A stretch of 64,000 bases of DNA from CAVTWH01 sp963794685 (GCA_963794685.1 CAWCFK010000011.1:62001-126000), one strand, 5' to 3'; counted from the first letter of the stretch, positions 17,734 through 28,258 are shown. Made by a program: numbers and translations. The notes: generated from the sequence alone by a model not told the origin.

Positions 17734-20019
17734 GTGGCGGACTGGGCGCTGGCTGTGGACATCGGCACGCACCTGACCAGCGCAGCCGTGGACTCCGGGG
17801 CCGGCCCGGTGCCACTGCGGGTGGACGGGGCGGCGTTGGCGTCGGTGGTCTGCGTCAACCCCCGGGGCGAGTTGGTGGCCGGGCCGGCCGCGGTCGAGCA
17901 GGCGATCCGCCGCCCGGAGCTTGCCCAGTGGTACCCGCTGCGGGCGCTCGCCCAGTCGCCGCCGCTGGTCCGGCTGGGCGCCCGGGACGTACCCGCGCAG
18001 GAGCTGGTCGCCGCCCTGCTGGCGCGGGTACTGGCCGCCGGAACCGCACAGTTCGGCGGGGCACCCGCCCGGCTGGTGCTCACCCACCCGGCGCAGTGGG
18101 GCGAGGTCGAACTGGCCCGGCTGGTGGCGGCCGGGGAACAGGCTGCCCGGGTGACTCCGGTGCCGGTACCCGACGCGGTGGCGGTGGCCCGCTGGTACGG
18201 CACGGAAGTTCCGGTCGGCGGGTACGTCGCGGTACTCGACTTCGGGGCGGCGCTGCGGACCGCGATCCTGCGCCGTACCCGCGCCGGGTTCACCCTGGCC
18301 GGCCGGCAGAGCACCGATCCCGACCTGGGCGGCGACGCGCTCATCGGGGAGCTGGCGGGGCTGGTCGCCGGCTCCGCCCGGGAACTGGACCCGCTGGCCT
18401 GGGACCGGCTGTCCCGGGGCGACGACGAGCCGGCCCGGCTGTTCCGGGCCCGGCTGCGCACCGAGTTGACCGCCCTGGCCGGCTCGCTGGCCGGCGGCAA
18501 CACCGGCACGCTGCGGGTACCCGAGCTCCCGGCCGGGGCTGCGGTCACCCGGGCCGACTTCGAAGCGCGGATCACCCCGCTGCTCCACCGCGCGGCCGAC
18601 CGTCTGCGCGTCGCCGCGGACCGGGCCGGCGTGGCTCCGGCCGCCCTGGCCGGGGTGTACCTGGCCGGTGCGGCCAGTGCCATTCCACTCCTGGCCGACC
18701 TGGTCGGCGAGCGGATCGGGGTGCGGCCGCGGCTCGCCACCGAGCCGGGCACGGTGGTCGCGTTGGGGGCGCTCACCCGGGTCTGGCTGCCCGGCGCGGT
18801 AGCGGCTCCGCCGCTGGCCCGCACCCCCACCAGCAGCCTGCGCGCCGGCCGCGACCCGGCCGCCGGCCCGCTGCCGGCCGACCCGCCCGTGGACGACGGC
18901 CCGGTGGATGCCCAGGCCCGCCCAGCGGGATGGCGGCCGTGGGCGACGCCGGTACCGGGTGGCGCGACGGTCTTCGGCTACGCCGACGGCACCCTCTACG
19001 TCGCCGGTTCCCGGGTGTGCGCACTGGACCTGGGTACCGGTGCGACCGACTGGACCGGCCAACCCGTACCGCCACTGCACCAGCTGACCGTGGCCGGCGC
19101 GATGGTGTACGGCCACGACGGCAGCCGGGTACTGGCAGTGGACCGGGCCGGCGGCACGCCGCGCTGGGCGTACCAGGCCACCGGGCCGCTCGCGGTCGGG
19201 GTCGACGCGGTGCACCTGGGGAGTCGGCGGGCGGTGCTCTGCCTCGACCCGGTCACCGGCCGGGAGCGGTGGCGCTGCGCGCTCGGTGCCGACCTGGGCG
19301 GACTCGCCGTCCCCGGCGACGGACGGGTCTATCCGGCCACCACGGACGGTCGACTGCGGGCGCTGGCCGCCGGTACCGGCGAGGAGCTGTGGCAGGTCCG
19401 GCTGCCAACCGGCCCGGCTGCTCCGGCGCTGCTGGCCGGCGCGGTGTACCTGGCCAGCCGGGACGGGGTACGCGCGTTCGCCGCCGACTCCGGTGAGGTG
19501 CTGTGGCACACCGCCGATCGGGACGGCGCCGGTACCGTCCTGGTCACCGGCGAGCAGGTGTACGTGGTGGGTGCCGGCGTACGCGCGTACGGCGCGGTCG
19601 GCGGCGAACCCCGCTGGCGCACCGGTACCGGCAGCTCCTTCACCGCCCTACCGGCTGTCGGGGAGGGCGTGGTCTGCGGCCCGATCGGGGCCGCGCTGGT
19701 GGCGTTCGACACGCTGACCGGGCAGCAGCGCTGGTCGCTGCCGACCGGTGCCGGCGTGCTGCTGCCGCCGGTACTGGTGGACGGATCGGCGCACGTCATC
19801 TGGGGCGGTCGCGGGGTGGCGGCGATCGCGGTGGCCGACGGTACGGTGCGGTGGCGGGTCGAGCTGCCCGGGGTGGTGGTGGCCGGTCCGCTGCTCGTCG
19901 ACGGGGTACTGGTGGTGGCCGCCCGCGCCGGCTACGGCACCGGTACCACCGTGTACGCCATCGACGCTCGTACCGGCCTGGTCGGCGGTAGCGCCGCCCG
20001 GTCGGATCGGGCCGGCTGA
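17734..20019 (+). CDS. Hsp70-like ATPase domain fused to a PQQ-type beta-propeller
   Basis: 761-residue two-domain protein in a clean frame. GTG at 17734 follows AGAAGGG. Residues 1-360 are an actin/Hsp70-fold ATPase: phosphate-1 loop ALAVDIGTHLTSAAV, phosphate-2 loop YVAVLDFGAALRT, adenosine motif GVYLAGAASAIPLL. The Hsp70 substrate-binding domain is missing. A Pro/Ala linker leads to residues 390-755, which repeat DxxTGxxxW-type blades (ALDLGTGATDW, CLDPVTGRERW, AFDTLTGQQRW) typical of PQQ-like/BamB-like propellers. No signal peptide, so cytoplasmic. Upstream of an ECF sigma factor gene and an unknown gene on the same strand. The propeller may act as a sensor or a protein-docking surface; function unknown. 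Confidence 0.85.
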   Translation: MADWALAVDIGTHLTSAAVDSGAGPVPLRVDGAALASVVCVNPRGELVAGPAAVEQAIRRPELAQWYPLRALAQSPPLVRLGARDVPAQELVAALLARVLAAGTAQFGGAPARLVLTHPAQWGEVELARLVAAGEQAARVTPVPVPDAVAVARWYGTEVPVGGYVAVLDFGAALRTAILRRTRAGFTLAGRQSTDPDLGGDALIGELAGLVAGSARELDPLAWDRLSRGDDEPARLFRARLRTELTALAGSLAGGNTGTLRVPELPAGAAVTRADFEARITPLLHRAADRLRVAADRAGVAPAALAGVYLAGAASAIPLLADLVGERIGVRPRLATEPGTVVALGALTRVWLPGAVAAPPLARTPTSSLRAGRDPAAGPLPADPPVDDGPVDAQARPAGWRPWATPVPGGATVFGYADGTLYVAGSRVCALDLGTGATDWTGQPVPPLHQLTVAGAMVYGHDGSRVLAVDRAGGTPRWAYQATGPLAVGVDAVHLGSRRAVLCLDPVTGRERWRCALGADLGGLAVPGDGRVYPATTDGRLRALAAGTGEELWQVRLPTGPAAPALLAGAVYLASRDGVRAFAADSGEVLWHTADRDGAGTVLVTGEQVYVVGAGVRAYGAVGGEPRWRTGTGSSFTALPAVGEGVVCGPIGAALVAFDTLTGQQRWSLPTGAGVLLPPVLVDGSAHVIWGGRGVAAIAVADGTVRWRVELPGVVVAGPLLVDGVLVVAARAGYGTGTTVYAIDARTGLVGGSAARSDRAG

Positions 20020-20122
20020 CCGGGTAGATCCGGCCTCCCGGTCGGTGCCCGGTGTCCGGCTGACCGGGCAGACTCGTTGGAGCGCAGGCCTTTGCGGCCC
20101 GTAGCGTTCCTACACTCCGGTC

Positions 20123-20782
20123 GTGATCGCGGATTGCCCCACTCCGGTACGGACCACCGTGGCACCGGCCCCGGCCGGGCCGCCGCTCGCGCATCCGGTC
20201 GCGCATCGGGTCGCACATGCTGTCGCCGGGCCGGCCCGAGCGTCGGCGCTGGCGGCCGACGCCGACCTGGTGCGCCGCAGTGCGGCCGGTGAACGGGCCG
20301 CCTTCGACGAGCTGGCCCGCCGGCACCAGCCCCGGATGCGGGCCATCTGCCGCCGGGTCACCGCCGACGAACAGGACGCCCAGGACGCCGTGCAGGACGC
20401 GCTCACCGCCGCCTGGCAGCGCATCGGCAGCTTCGACGGGCGCTGCGACATCGGCACCTGGCTCTACCGGGTGGCCACCAACGCCGCGATCGACGAGGTA
20501 CGCCGTCGTGGCCGGCGACCCGGCCCGGCCGCCGAACTGCCCGAGCCGCGCGAGCGGGTACCCGCCCTGGACGACCTGGTCGCCGACCGGGTGGTACTGA
20601 ACTGGGCGGTGTCCCAACTGCCCGTCCAGTTCCGGGCGGTGCTGCTGCTGCGCGAGTTCAACGGCCTGTCGTACAAGGAGATCGCCGAGGTCCGGGGCAT
20701 CCCGGTGGATACCGTGAAGTCGCAACTCTCCCGCGGCCGGCACCTGCTGGCCACCCTGCTACGCCACGGCGGCGCGGCATGA
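20123..20782 (+). CDS. ECF-type RNA polymerase sigma factor
   Basis: Sigma-70 family, extracytoplasmic-function type, 219 residues. GTG at 20123 is the likely start; a 45-residue Ala/Pro-rich N-terminal extension precedes region 2 (ERAAFDELARRHQPRMRAIC, then DAVQDALTAAWQRIGSF and GTWLYRVATNAAIDEVRRR). Region 4 is at the C terminus (LLLREFNGLSYKEIAEVRGI then VDTVKSQLSRGR). The next gene starts 14 bases downstream and may take the place of an anti-sigma factor, but has no obvious anti-sigma motif. Clean frame. Confidence 0.95.
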   Translation: MIADCPTPVRTTVAPAPAGPPLAHPVAHRVAHAVAGPARASALAADADLVRRSAAGERAAFDELARRHQPRMRAICRRVTADEQDAQDAVQDALTAAWQRIGSFDGRCDIGTWLYRVATNAAIDEVRRRGRRPGPAAELPEPRERVPALDDLVADRVVLNWAVSQLPVQFRAVLLLREFNGLSYKEIAEVRGIPVDTVKSQLSRGRHLLATLLRHGGAA

Positions 20783-20795
20783 GCGGCGGGGCACC

Positions 20796-21824
20796 GTGAA
20801 CGGGCCGGGGGAGCTCACCGACCAGATCCGGGTCGGCTGCCTGGCCGCCCTCGCCGAGCTGGCGTCCGGCGACCCGGCCGGTCCCGTCCTGGCCGCGCTG
20901 GTGGACCGGCTGACCGACCCGGCGCTGCGGCTCGCCGTCGCAGGCCCCCGCCACCCGCAGCTGCCCACGTTGGCCGGAGCCTTGGGCACCGGGTACCCCA
21001 CCGGCACCGCGGCGATCCGGGTGCTGGCCGGGCCCGACGGCGACCCGGACGGGCCGTCCCCGGCCGAGTGTGACGCGCTGGTCCTGCTGCTGCCGTGGCC
21101 GGCGGACGGCGCCGACCAGCACCCGATCCGGACCGCCCGTGACCTGCTCGCCACCCTCGGCCGCTCCGCAGCGAACGCGGTCGGCGTACTGCTCCAGCCC
21201 GGACCCGGCGACACAGTGGATCACGACAGCGCTGCGCTGGCACGGCAGGCTGCCACCCGGTACGCCCGCGACCTGCGGGCCAGCGTCGTCGACGTGGTGG
21301 CGGTGACCGGGCTGACCACCGCAGACGTGTCCGGAGTGGATGAACTACGCGGCATCATCGCGAAGCGGTTCGTGCCGGCGACCGATGCGCTACGGGCCGC
21401 CAGCGCGCTGCGTACGGTGGCCGCACTGGCCTGGGCACCGGGTACCGGCACGCAGCAGCGGGCCACCGTCCGGCTGCGCGAGCTGGCCTGTGCGCTGCGT
21501 GGCCGGCCGGCGCTGCGGATCCTGGCACTGGGCGCCGCGCTGGCCCGGCTGGACCCGGGTGAGCTGGTGCTCTCCGACGCCACCCGGGACGACCTGACCA
21601 ACCTGGTACGCGGTGGCACCGCCGCCCAGCAGGTCGGCCTGTCCCCGTACGCCCCGGCCCGCGAGGTGGCCGCCGCCGCCGACGAGCGGATCCGCCGCTG
21701 GCGGGCGCTGGACGCGCTGCACGCACCGGCCGCGCAGCGCTGCGTCCGGCTGGCCCGCGAAGCGTTCGAGGCCATCTACTACGCCACCGGCCCCACCCTG
21801 GACCACCCCACCGACCGCCGCTGA
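20796..21824 (+). CDS. Unrecognised protein, possibly a degenerate dynamin/IniC-like protein
   Basis: 342 residues, cytoplasmic, Ala/Leu/Arg-rich. GTG at 20796 lies 13 bases after the sigma factor stop, so the two are co-transcribed. A hydrophobic strand with CDALVLLLPWPADGADQHPI, followed by AVGVLLQPGPGD, recalls the G3/G4 region of dynamin-like GTPases found beside Hsp70-like proteins in actinobacteria (Ini-type loci). However, I see no P-loop GxxxxGK(S/T), so GTPase activity is unlikely. The C-terminal half is helical. Function not assigned. Confidence 0.6.
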   Translation: MNGPGELTDQIRVGCLAALAELASGDPAGPVLAALVDRLTDPALRLAVAGPRHPQLPTLAGALGTGYPTGTAAIRVLAGPDGDPDGPSPAECDALVLLLPWPADGADQHPIRTARDLLATLGRSAANAVGVLLQPGPGDTVDHDSAALARQAATRYARDLRASVVDVVAVTGLTTADVSGVDELRGIIAKRFVPATDALRAASALRTVAALAWAPGTGTQQRATVRLRELACALRGRPALRILALGAALARLDPGELVLSDATRDDLTNLVRGGTAAQQVGLSPYAPAREVAAAADERIRRWRALDALHAPAAQRCVRLAREAFEAIYYATGPTLDHPTDRR

Positions 21825-21878
21825 CCCGACCCGGTCCACCGCCCCGAACCGCCACGGCCCGGGACGGCGGCGGTGCGG

Positions 21879-23401
21879 CTACTCGGGCCGCAGGGTGATG
21901 GCGCTCCAGGAGACCCGGGGCAGGGTGGCGGTGACCCGGGAGCCGTCCACCCGAACGCCCGCGAGTTCGGTCAGCCCGACCCGGTCCGGCTGCTGCTCGG
22001 TGTTGGTCGCCCGCAGGTCGTCGTCGGTCAGGGTCCACGCCCCGGCCGGCACCAGCGTGCCGCCGAAGGCGCGCAGGTCGATGGTCAGACTCGGCCGGCT
22101 CACTCCTGGTGCCGGTTGACCACGAAGACCGTGACGTCGCCGGTGGCCGGGTCGTGGGTGGCGACCGCGTCGAGCAGCGGGACGTCGCCGAAGCGCGCGG
22201 TCTCGTACGGCGGGCGCGGTCACGCTCGACCCGCAGCACGTCGCCGCGGGCCAGCGCGGGAGGTCAGCGCGAACGGGTGGAAGATGGTCTGCCGCCAGGC
22301 CGGGCCGCCGGGCTCGGTGCGGATCGGGGCGATCACGTTGACCAGCTGGGCCTGGCAGGCGGCGGTGACCCGGTCGCTGTGCCGCAGCAGCGAGATCAGC
22401 AGGTTGCCGACCACGACGGCGTCGGCCACGTTGTACTCGTCCTCGATGACCCGGGGCGCGACCGGCCACTCGGTCGCGGCGCGGCTGCGCCTGGAAGCGG
22501 GACAGGTACCAGACGTTCCACTCGTCGAACGAGATCTTGATGCGTCTTGCGGCTCTTGCAGCCGGGCGCCGACGCTGTCGGCGGTGGCGACCACGCTGTT
22601 GACGAAGTGGTCCATGTCGACCGCCGAGGCCAGGAACGAGCCGAGGTCGCCGTCGAGCTGCTCGTAGTAGGCGTGGCAGGAGATGTAGTCGACCGCGTCG
22701 TAGGCTCAGCTCGAGCACCGTCGCCTCCCAGCGCCGAAGGTCGGCATCGACGAGCCGGAGCTGCCGCAGGCGACGAGTTCGATGCCGGGGTCGGCGGCGC
22801 GCAGCGCCCGGGCCGTCTCGGCGGCCAGCCGGCCGTACTCGTCGGCGGTCTTGTGCCCGGTCTGCCAGGGGCCGTCCATCTCGTTGCCGAGGCACCACAT
22901 CCGGATGCCGTACGGCTTCGTCGCGCCGTTGGCCCGGCGCAGCTCGGACAGCGCGGTGCCGGCCGGGTGGTTGACGTACTCGTGCACGTCCAGCGCCTCC
23001 TGCACGCCGCGGGTGCCGAGGTTCACCGCGTACATCACCTCGACGTCGGCCTTGCGCCGCCCACCGCACGAACTCGTCGATGCCGACCTCGTTGGTCTCG
23101 ATGCTGTGCCAGGCCAGGTCGCGCCGGAGCGGCCGGTCGGCGGCCGGCCCGATGCCGTCCTCCCAGCGGTACCCGGAGACGAAGTTGCCGCCCGGGTAGC
23201 GCACCATGCGTCACGCCCAGCTCGCGGGCCAGCGCCAGCACGTCGGTGCGGAAGCCGTCGGCGTCGGCGGTCGGGTGGCCGGGCTCGTAGATGCCGGTGT
23301 AGACGCAGCGGCCCATGTGCTCGACGAACGAGCCGAAGGTGCGGCGGGTGACCGGGGCGACGACGTGAAGGCCGGGTCGAGGCGAACGAGGCGATGAACA
23401 C
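21879..23401 (-). CDS. abfA: GH51 alpha-L-arabinofuranosidase, heavily frameshifted
   Basis: Removes alpha-L-arabinofuranosyl groups from arabinan and arabinoxylan oligosaccharides, inside the cell (no signal peptide). Segments in different frames reconstruct a GH51 enzyme: GRCVYTGIYEPGHPTAD, MVRYPGGNFVSGYRWEDGIG, GIRMWCLGNEMDGPWQTGHK (acid/base Glu in NE), KISFDEWNVWYLSRFQ (nucleophile Glu) and the C-terminal SAITLRPE. At least seven one-base corrections are needed. GTG at 23401 with AGGAGA upstream is the preferred start. It is the last gene of the transporter cluster, 36 bases after the permease stop at 23438, so the imported sugar is probably an arabino-oligosaccharide. Confidence 0.82.
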
Positions 23402-23437
23402 GGTTCTCCTCATTTGGAGCAGCGGAAAGGTGGCCAC

Positions 23438-24295
23438 TTAGGCTGCCAACGCCAGGCCGCCCCGCCAGTACCGTTGCAGCAGCAGGAAGGCGACGATCAG
23501 CGGGATGATCGGCGACCAGCGAGCCGGTGATGATCAGGTTGCAGAGCGACTGGCCGCCGCCGTTGCTGATGCTGGCCGACTGCTACCAGGTGCGATGCCG
23601 ACGGTGAGCGGGTAGAGCTGGTCGTTGGAGAGCACATCAGCGGCAGGAAGAAGTTGTTCCAGGTCGAGACCATCGAGAACAGCAGCACGGTGACCAGCGC
23701 CGGGCGCATCAGCGGCAGCGCCACCCGCCTGAAGACCCGCAGCTCGCCGGCGCCGTCGATCCGGGCCGCGTCCAGCATCTCGTCGGGGACCGAGCGGCGG
23801 CGTAGACCCGCATCAGGTAGACCCCGAACGGGCTGAGCAGCGACGGCAGGATGACCGCCCAGATGGTGTCGATCAGCCCGAGCTTGCTCATCAGCAGGAA
23901 GGTCGGGATGACCAGCGCGGTCAGCGGCACCATGACCAGCCCGAGCAGCAGTGGCGAAGAGCAGGTTGCGGCCGCGGAAGGCAATTTCGCGAAGCCGTAG
24001 CCGGCCAGCACCGAGATGACCGTCGCGCCGATGCCGCCGACGAACGCGTACAGCGCCGAGTTGCCAGCCAGCGCAGGTAGACGCCGTTGTTGTGGGTGAA
24101 CAGCTCGCGCAGGTTGCCGAACAGTTGGAAGTCGGGAACCACAGTGGCGGCGAGCCGAACAGGCCGTCGTTGTCCTTGGTCGAGGCGACCAGCAGCCACC
24201 AGAACGGCAGCAGGAAGTAGCCGCCCACAGCACCATGACGCGTTGGACAGCGTCGCGCCACCCCACGGGCGGTGGGCGGTGGGGGAGTTGCTCAT
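23438..24295 (-). CDS. Sugar ABC transporter permease, MalG type, heavily frameshifted
   Basis: Inner-membrane permease of the carbohydrate-uptake-1 family. ATG at 24295 overlaps the MalF-type stop (ATGA). Recognisable pieces are the start MSNSPTAHRPWGG, hydrophobic helices, the cytoplasmic EAA-loop region near GAGELRVFRRVALPLMRPAL, and the family-typical C terminus QRYWRGGLALAA ending at TAA 23438. About eight one-base corrections are needed. It works with the permease at 24292-25224 and the binding protein at 25221-26636; the ATPase is probably shared and encoded elsewhere, as is usual for this class in actinobacteria. Confidence 0.8.
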
Positions 24296-25224
24296 CGCAG
24301 GGCGCTCCTTCGGCGGTTGACGAACAGGAAGAGGTACGCCCCGACGAAGACCACCGCGCCGAGCAGGAACGAGATGGCGGCCGAGTAGTTGTACTGCTGG
24401 TAGGAGAACGCCTGGTTGAAGGCGTAGATGTTGGGCGTGTAGCGGTTGGTGATGGAGCCCGGGTTGAGCGGCTGGAGGATCAGCGGCTCGGTGAAGAACT
24501 GCAGGGTGCCGACGAGGAGAAGACGGTGACCAGGACGATCGCCGGGGCGATCAACGGCACCTTGATCCGCAGGTGATCTGCAGCCGGCTGGCGCCGTCGA
24601 TCGCGGCCGCCTCGTAGAGGCGGCGGCACGCCCTGCAGCGCGGCGTACAGCACGATCATGTTGTAGCCGGCCCAGTCCCAGGTGACCACGTTGCCGAGCG
24701 ACCCGAGCACCAGGTTCGGCTAGGAGGAAGTCGACCCGGCCGAGCCGAGGTGGCGGCGACCGGCCAGCGGCCCGGTGTTGGGGCTGTAGAGGAAGCCCCA
24801 CATCAGCGTGCCGATGACGGCGGGGACCGCGTAGGGCACGAAGGCCGCCAGCCGGAAGACCCGGGCCAGCCGGGAGGTCGCGCCGTCCAGGAGAGCGCCG
24901 CGAGCAGCGCCAGCCCGATCATCACCGGGGTCTGCACCAGCCCGAACAGCAGCACCCGGACCACGCCCCGAGCGGAACCCCGGATCGTCGAGCGCCTGGC
25001 GGTAGTTGTCGAAGCCGGCGAAGATCTCGCCGGTCGAGCAGCGTCGACCGGTACAGGCTGAGCTTGAGGGCATACCCCAGCGGCAGCAGCAGGAAGGCGA
25101 ACAGCAGCGACGGAACGGCGCGACGAACAGCACCCCGGCCAGCCGCTGGCGCCGTTGCCCGCCGCCGCGCGGGTGGCGCGGCCGGCGGCGTTCGCCGGCC
25201 CGGCGCTGCCGGGTTCGCTGTCAT
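24292..25224 (-). CDS. Sugar ABC transporter permease, MalF type, heavily frameshifted
   Basis: First permease of the carbohydrate ABC importer. ATG at 25224 overlaps the binding-protein stop (ATGA). The Arg/Ala/Pro-rich cytoplasmic start leads into a first helix (VPSLLFAFLLLPLGYALKLS); later segments include FRLAAFVPYAVPAVIGTLMW and FLLGAVVFVGAYLFLFVNRR. Several one-base corrections are needed, which is the norm across this stretch. Its stop overlaps the MalG-type start. Confidence 0.8.
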
Positions 25225-26636
25225 GGAGTCGCGGTGTACTCCGGGAGGCCGTGCCGGTGTCGGCACGCGGGCCGGCGCGTCCGGCCCGAGCGGTCTACTG
25301 GGACCTTGAAGCCCTGCTGGGTGGCGTATGCGTCGACGTTGCTCTGGAGCGGTGTCCAGCGCGGCGGTCCGGGCGTCTTCTCCTTGACCGCCTGCCCATC
25401 TCGGTCGTCAGCTGGCTGAAGGCGTAGTCGTTGAACGGGCTCCAGTCGAAGGCGCCGACGCCGTTCTAGGCCGGGACGAACACCTTGTTGACGGCTGGCC
25501 GTTGAAGAAGTCGACTCCTTGGTCTGGAAGTAGTCCGAGTTCAGGATCGGCGTCGCGGTCGGGAAAGGAACGTCTCGTCGATGCCGATCTTCCACGCGTC
25601 CTTGTTCGAGCCGAAGATCTCCATGGCGACCTTGGTGGCCGCCTTCTTGTGCTTGGCCTGGTCGGTCACCGCGAACGCCGAGCCGCCCCAGTTGCCGAGC
25701 GGGTTGCGCGGCGTCCCACTGCGGCAGCGGCGCCGCGACTTGCCCTTGTCGGCGCCTCTTGGCGACGCTGGTCAGGTAGCCCGGGCGCCCAGCCGGCCGA
25801 GACGTAGGTGGCGTACTTGCCGCCGACCAGGCCGGTGTGAGTCGGTGGTGCTGAACCGGTCCTTGCCGACCAGCCCCTGCTTGGACCAGGTCGCCCCAGT
25901 AGTCCAGCACGTCCTTGGTGTCTGGTCGTCGAGCTTGACGGTGATGTTCTGCTTGTTCGCCGAGGTCGTAGACGAACGGGCTGCGCGCCCTTCTGGATCA
26001 TCAGCGCGGTGGTCACGGCCGGCACGTTGCTGCCGAAGTCGCCGAAGAACCGGGCCGCCGGCCGGCCTTGACCTTCTGGCGCCTCGGCCTGTACTCGTCC
26101 CAGGTCTTCGGCGCGGTCATGCTGTACTGCTCGAAGACGTCGGTGCGGTAGATCAGCGCCATCGGGCCGCCGTCGACCGGGATCGCGTAGACCTCGTCGC
26201 CCTCGAGACGTCCTTCCAGGCGCCGTCGACTGAAGTCGCCTTGACGTCGTTGGCGCCGTACGGCCGAGGTCGACCAGCGTCCTTGATCTCGAAGCCGCCA
26301 GCTGGTCGGCCTCGAGCATGATCACGTCGGGCGCGCCCTTCTTGGCCGAGATCGCGGTCTGGAACTTCGCGTACTCGGGCTGGCCCTGCCGGCGTTGGTC
26401 CAGCAGACCTGGACGTCGGTGTGCTGCGTTGTTGAAGTTGTCGACGACCTTGGCCATGTTCGGGTACCAGGCCCAGACCGAGGACCGGCCGGCGCCTCGT
26501 GGACGATCTTGTTGGTGCAGTTGGCGGCTTCGGCCGCCGGTGCCGCCGCCGCCGTGGCAGCCGTGGCCGCCGCCGCAGCCGCGACCGAGCGCCAGGCTCG
26601 ACTGGATGCCCTACCTGAAGGTGGTCTGAAGCGCAT
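25221..26636 (-). CDS. Sugar ABC transporter substrate-binding protein, heavily frameshifted
   Basis: Extracellular solute-binding protein (family 1) of the arabinoside-type importer. ATG at 26636 has GGAGG just upstream. The first 40 residues are Ala/Gly-rich and scrambled by indels; a GCGG string in one frame may be the lipobox. Recognisable pieces: YPNMAKVVDNFNN, EYAKFQTAISAKKGAPDVIM, SVDGAWKDVS, YRTDVF, KYATYVSAGWAPG and the stop at 25221. Divergent from the LacI gene at about 26798-27921 across a 16-base operator. Ligand unknown, probably an arabino-oligosaccharide because GH51 is in the same operon. Confidence 0.75.
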
Positions 26637-26796
26637 CTGGCCTCCGGGGTCATGCCGCACCCCGGATCGCGGCCGGTCACGAGGCGCGGCCGATGTTACC
26701 GATCGTGACTGGCACAGCTCGGTGGGTGCGCGCTATCTGGGTGGATGCCGAGGGGGGGAGCTCACCACTCGCCGGTGATGTGTGATGTAAGTTCCT

Positions 26797-26812
26797 TTTG
26801 CAGCGCTGCAAA
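26797..26812. promoter_or_regulatory. LacI operator in the divergent region
   Basis: TTTGCAGCGCTGCAAA is a perfect 16-base palindrome with central CG, about 160 bases upstream of the binding-protein start and at the 5' edge of the LacI gene. It would let that LacI protein control both directions. Confidence 0.7.
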
Positions 26813-27921
26813 GGACTATGCCTCGGCCGTTCGGCCTGGCAAGAGGCAACCTCGCGGAAATACTTTCGTTACCGCGGCGACAGATTCCGGGGGGCCATCC
26901 TTGCGAGAAATACGCTGCGTGATGTCGCCGAGCTGGCCGGGGTCTCCACCGCGCACGGTCTCCAACGTGGTCAACGGCTACGCCAAGGTCACCGAGCGCA
27001 CCCGGGCCAAGGTCGAGCGGGCGATCGCCGAGCTCGGCTACCGGCCCGAACGTGCTGGCCCGCAACCTGGCCACCGGCCGCTCCGGCCAGATCGTCGTGG
27101 TGGTGCCCTACCTGGACACGCCGTACTTCGCCGAACTGCTGCAGGCGATCATCCCGGCCGCCCGCAACGCGGCTACAACGTGCTGATCGACCAGACCGAC
27201 GGCGACCGGGAGCACGAGGGCGAGCTGATCGGGCGCGGCTCCCGCCGGCTTCCTCTTCGACGGATGATCATCAGCCCGCTCGGCCTGGCCCAGGACGACC
27301 TGTCCGTACGCGACCCCGACCTGCCCCTGGTCGTGCTGGGCGAGCGCCCTCGGACGGCACCTTCGACCACGTCGGCATCGACGACATGGCCGCCTCACCG
27401 AGGCGGTCGCGCACCTGATCGACCTCGGCCGGCGCCGGATCGCCGCGATCGGCGACCAGCCCTACCCGACCGGCGAGGCGGCCCAGCTGCGCACCCGGGG
27501 CTTCCGCGCCGCCCACGCGGCGCGCCGGCCTGCCGGTCGACGAGTCGCTGATCATCGGCACCGCCCGGTTCAACCGGGTCGACGGCGCCACCGCGATGGC
27601 CGCCCTGCTCGACCGGGCCGACCCGCCGGACGCGGTGTTCTGCTACAGCGACCTGGTCGCCCTCGGCGCGATCCACACCTGCTCGGCCGCGGCCTGCGGG
27701 TGCCCGAGGACGTCGCGATCATCGGCTACGACGACATCGAGGACGGCGCTACAGCCAGCCCACGATCAGCACCATCTCGCCGGACAAGAAGGCGATCGCC
27801 GAGCATCGCCGTCGACCGCCTGGTCATGCGGATCCGGCGGCACCACGCCGTGCCCGGCGTCGAGCTGCGGGCCGCCCACCGGCTCGTCCCCCGGCAGAGC
27901 ACCCTCGGCCGCCCCACCTGA
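26798..27921 (+). CDS. LacI-family transcriptional regulator, heavily frameshifted
   Basis: LacI/GalR repressor probably controlling the divergent transporter-arabinofuranosidase operon. Reconstructed order: helix-turn-helix NTLRDVAELAGVSTA plus VSNVVNGYAKVTERTRAK, hinge, then GQIVVVVPYLDTPYFAELLQ, DDLSVRDPDLPLVVLGER, DAVFCYSDLVALGAIHT and VPEDVAIIGYDDIEDG. About ten one-base indels occur between 26950 and 27810, roughly every 90 bases, both insertions and deletions. The start is not resolved: the frame opens at TTG 26798 inside the operator, and a shorter N terminus near 26880-26900 is more likely. Ends at TGA 27921. Confidence 0.8.
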
Positions 27922-27939
27922 CCAACCCACCCCCACCCG

Positions 27940-28225
27940 GCCCCACTCCGGCCTGGCCCACCCGGCCCAGCTTCGCCCGGCCTGGCCCCACTCCGGCCTG
28001 GCCCCACTCCGGCCTGGCCCCCGCTCCGGCCCGCCCCCCCCGCTCCGGCCCGCCCCCCGCTCCGGCCCGCCCCCCGCTCCGGCCCGCCCCCCGCTCCGCG
28101 CCCCGCTCCGGCCCGCCCTGCTCCGGCCCGCCCTGCTCCGGCCCGCCCCCTGCTCCGGCCCGCCCTGTTCCGGCCCGCCCTGCTCCGCTCCGGCCCGCCC
28201 CGCTCCGGCCCAGCCCACGCAGGCC
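27940..28225. repeat. C-rich low-complexity region
   Basis: Imperfect short repeats of CTCCGGCC and GCTCCGGCCCGCCCC over about 285 bases, almost without A. No gene is supported; the long open frames here are composition artefacts. The complementary strand is G-rich with many GGG runs. Confidence 0.85.
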
Positions 28226-28258
28226 CGGATGGCCCGGGCTCAGCCGGTGGCCTGTTAG

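Noticed and set aside
27940..28225. Pro/Ala-rich protein genes in the C-rich region
   Set aside because: All frames are open because of base composition; no starts with ribosome-binding sites and no third-position bias.
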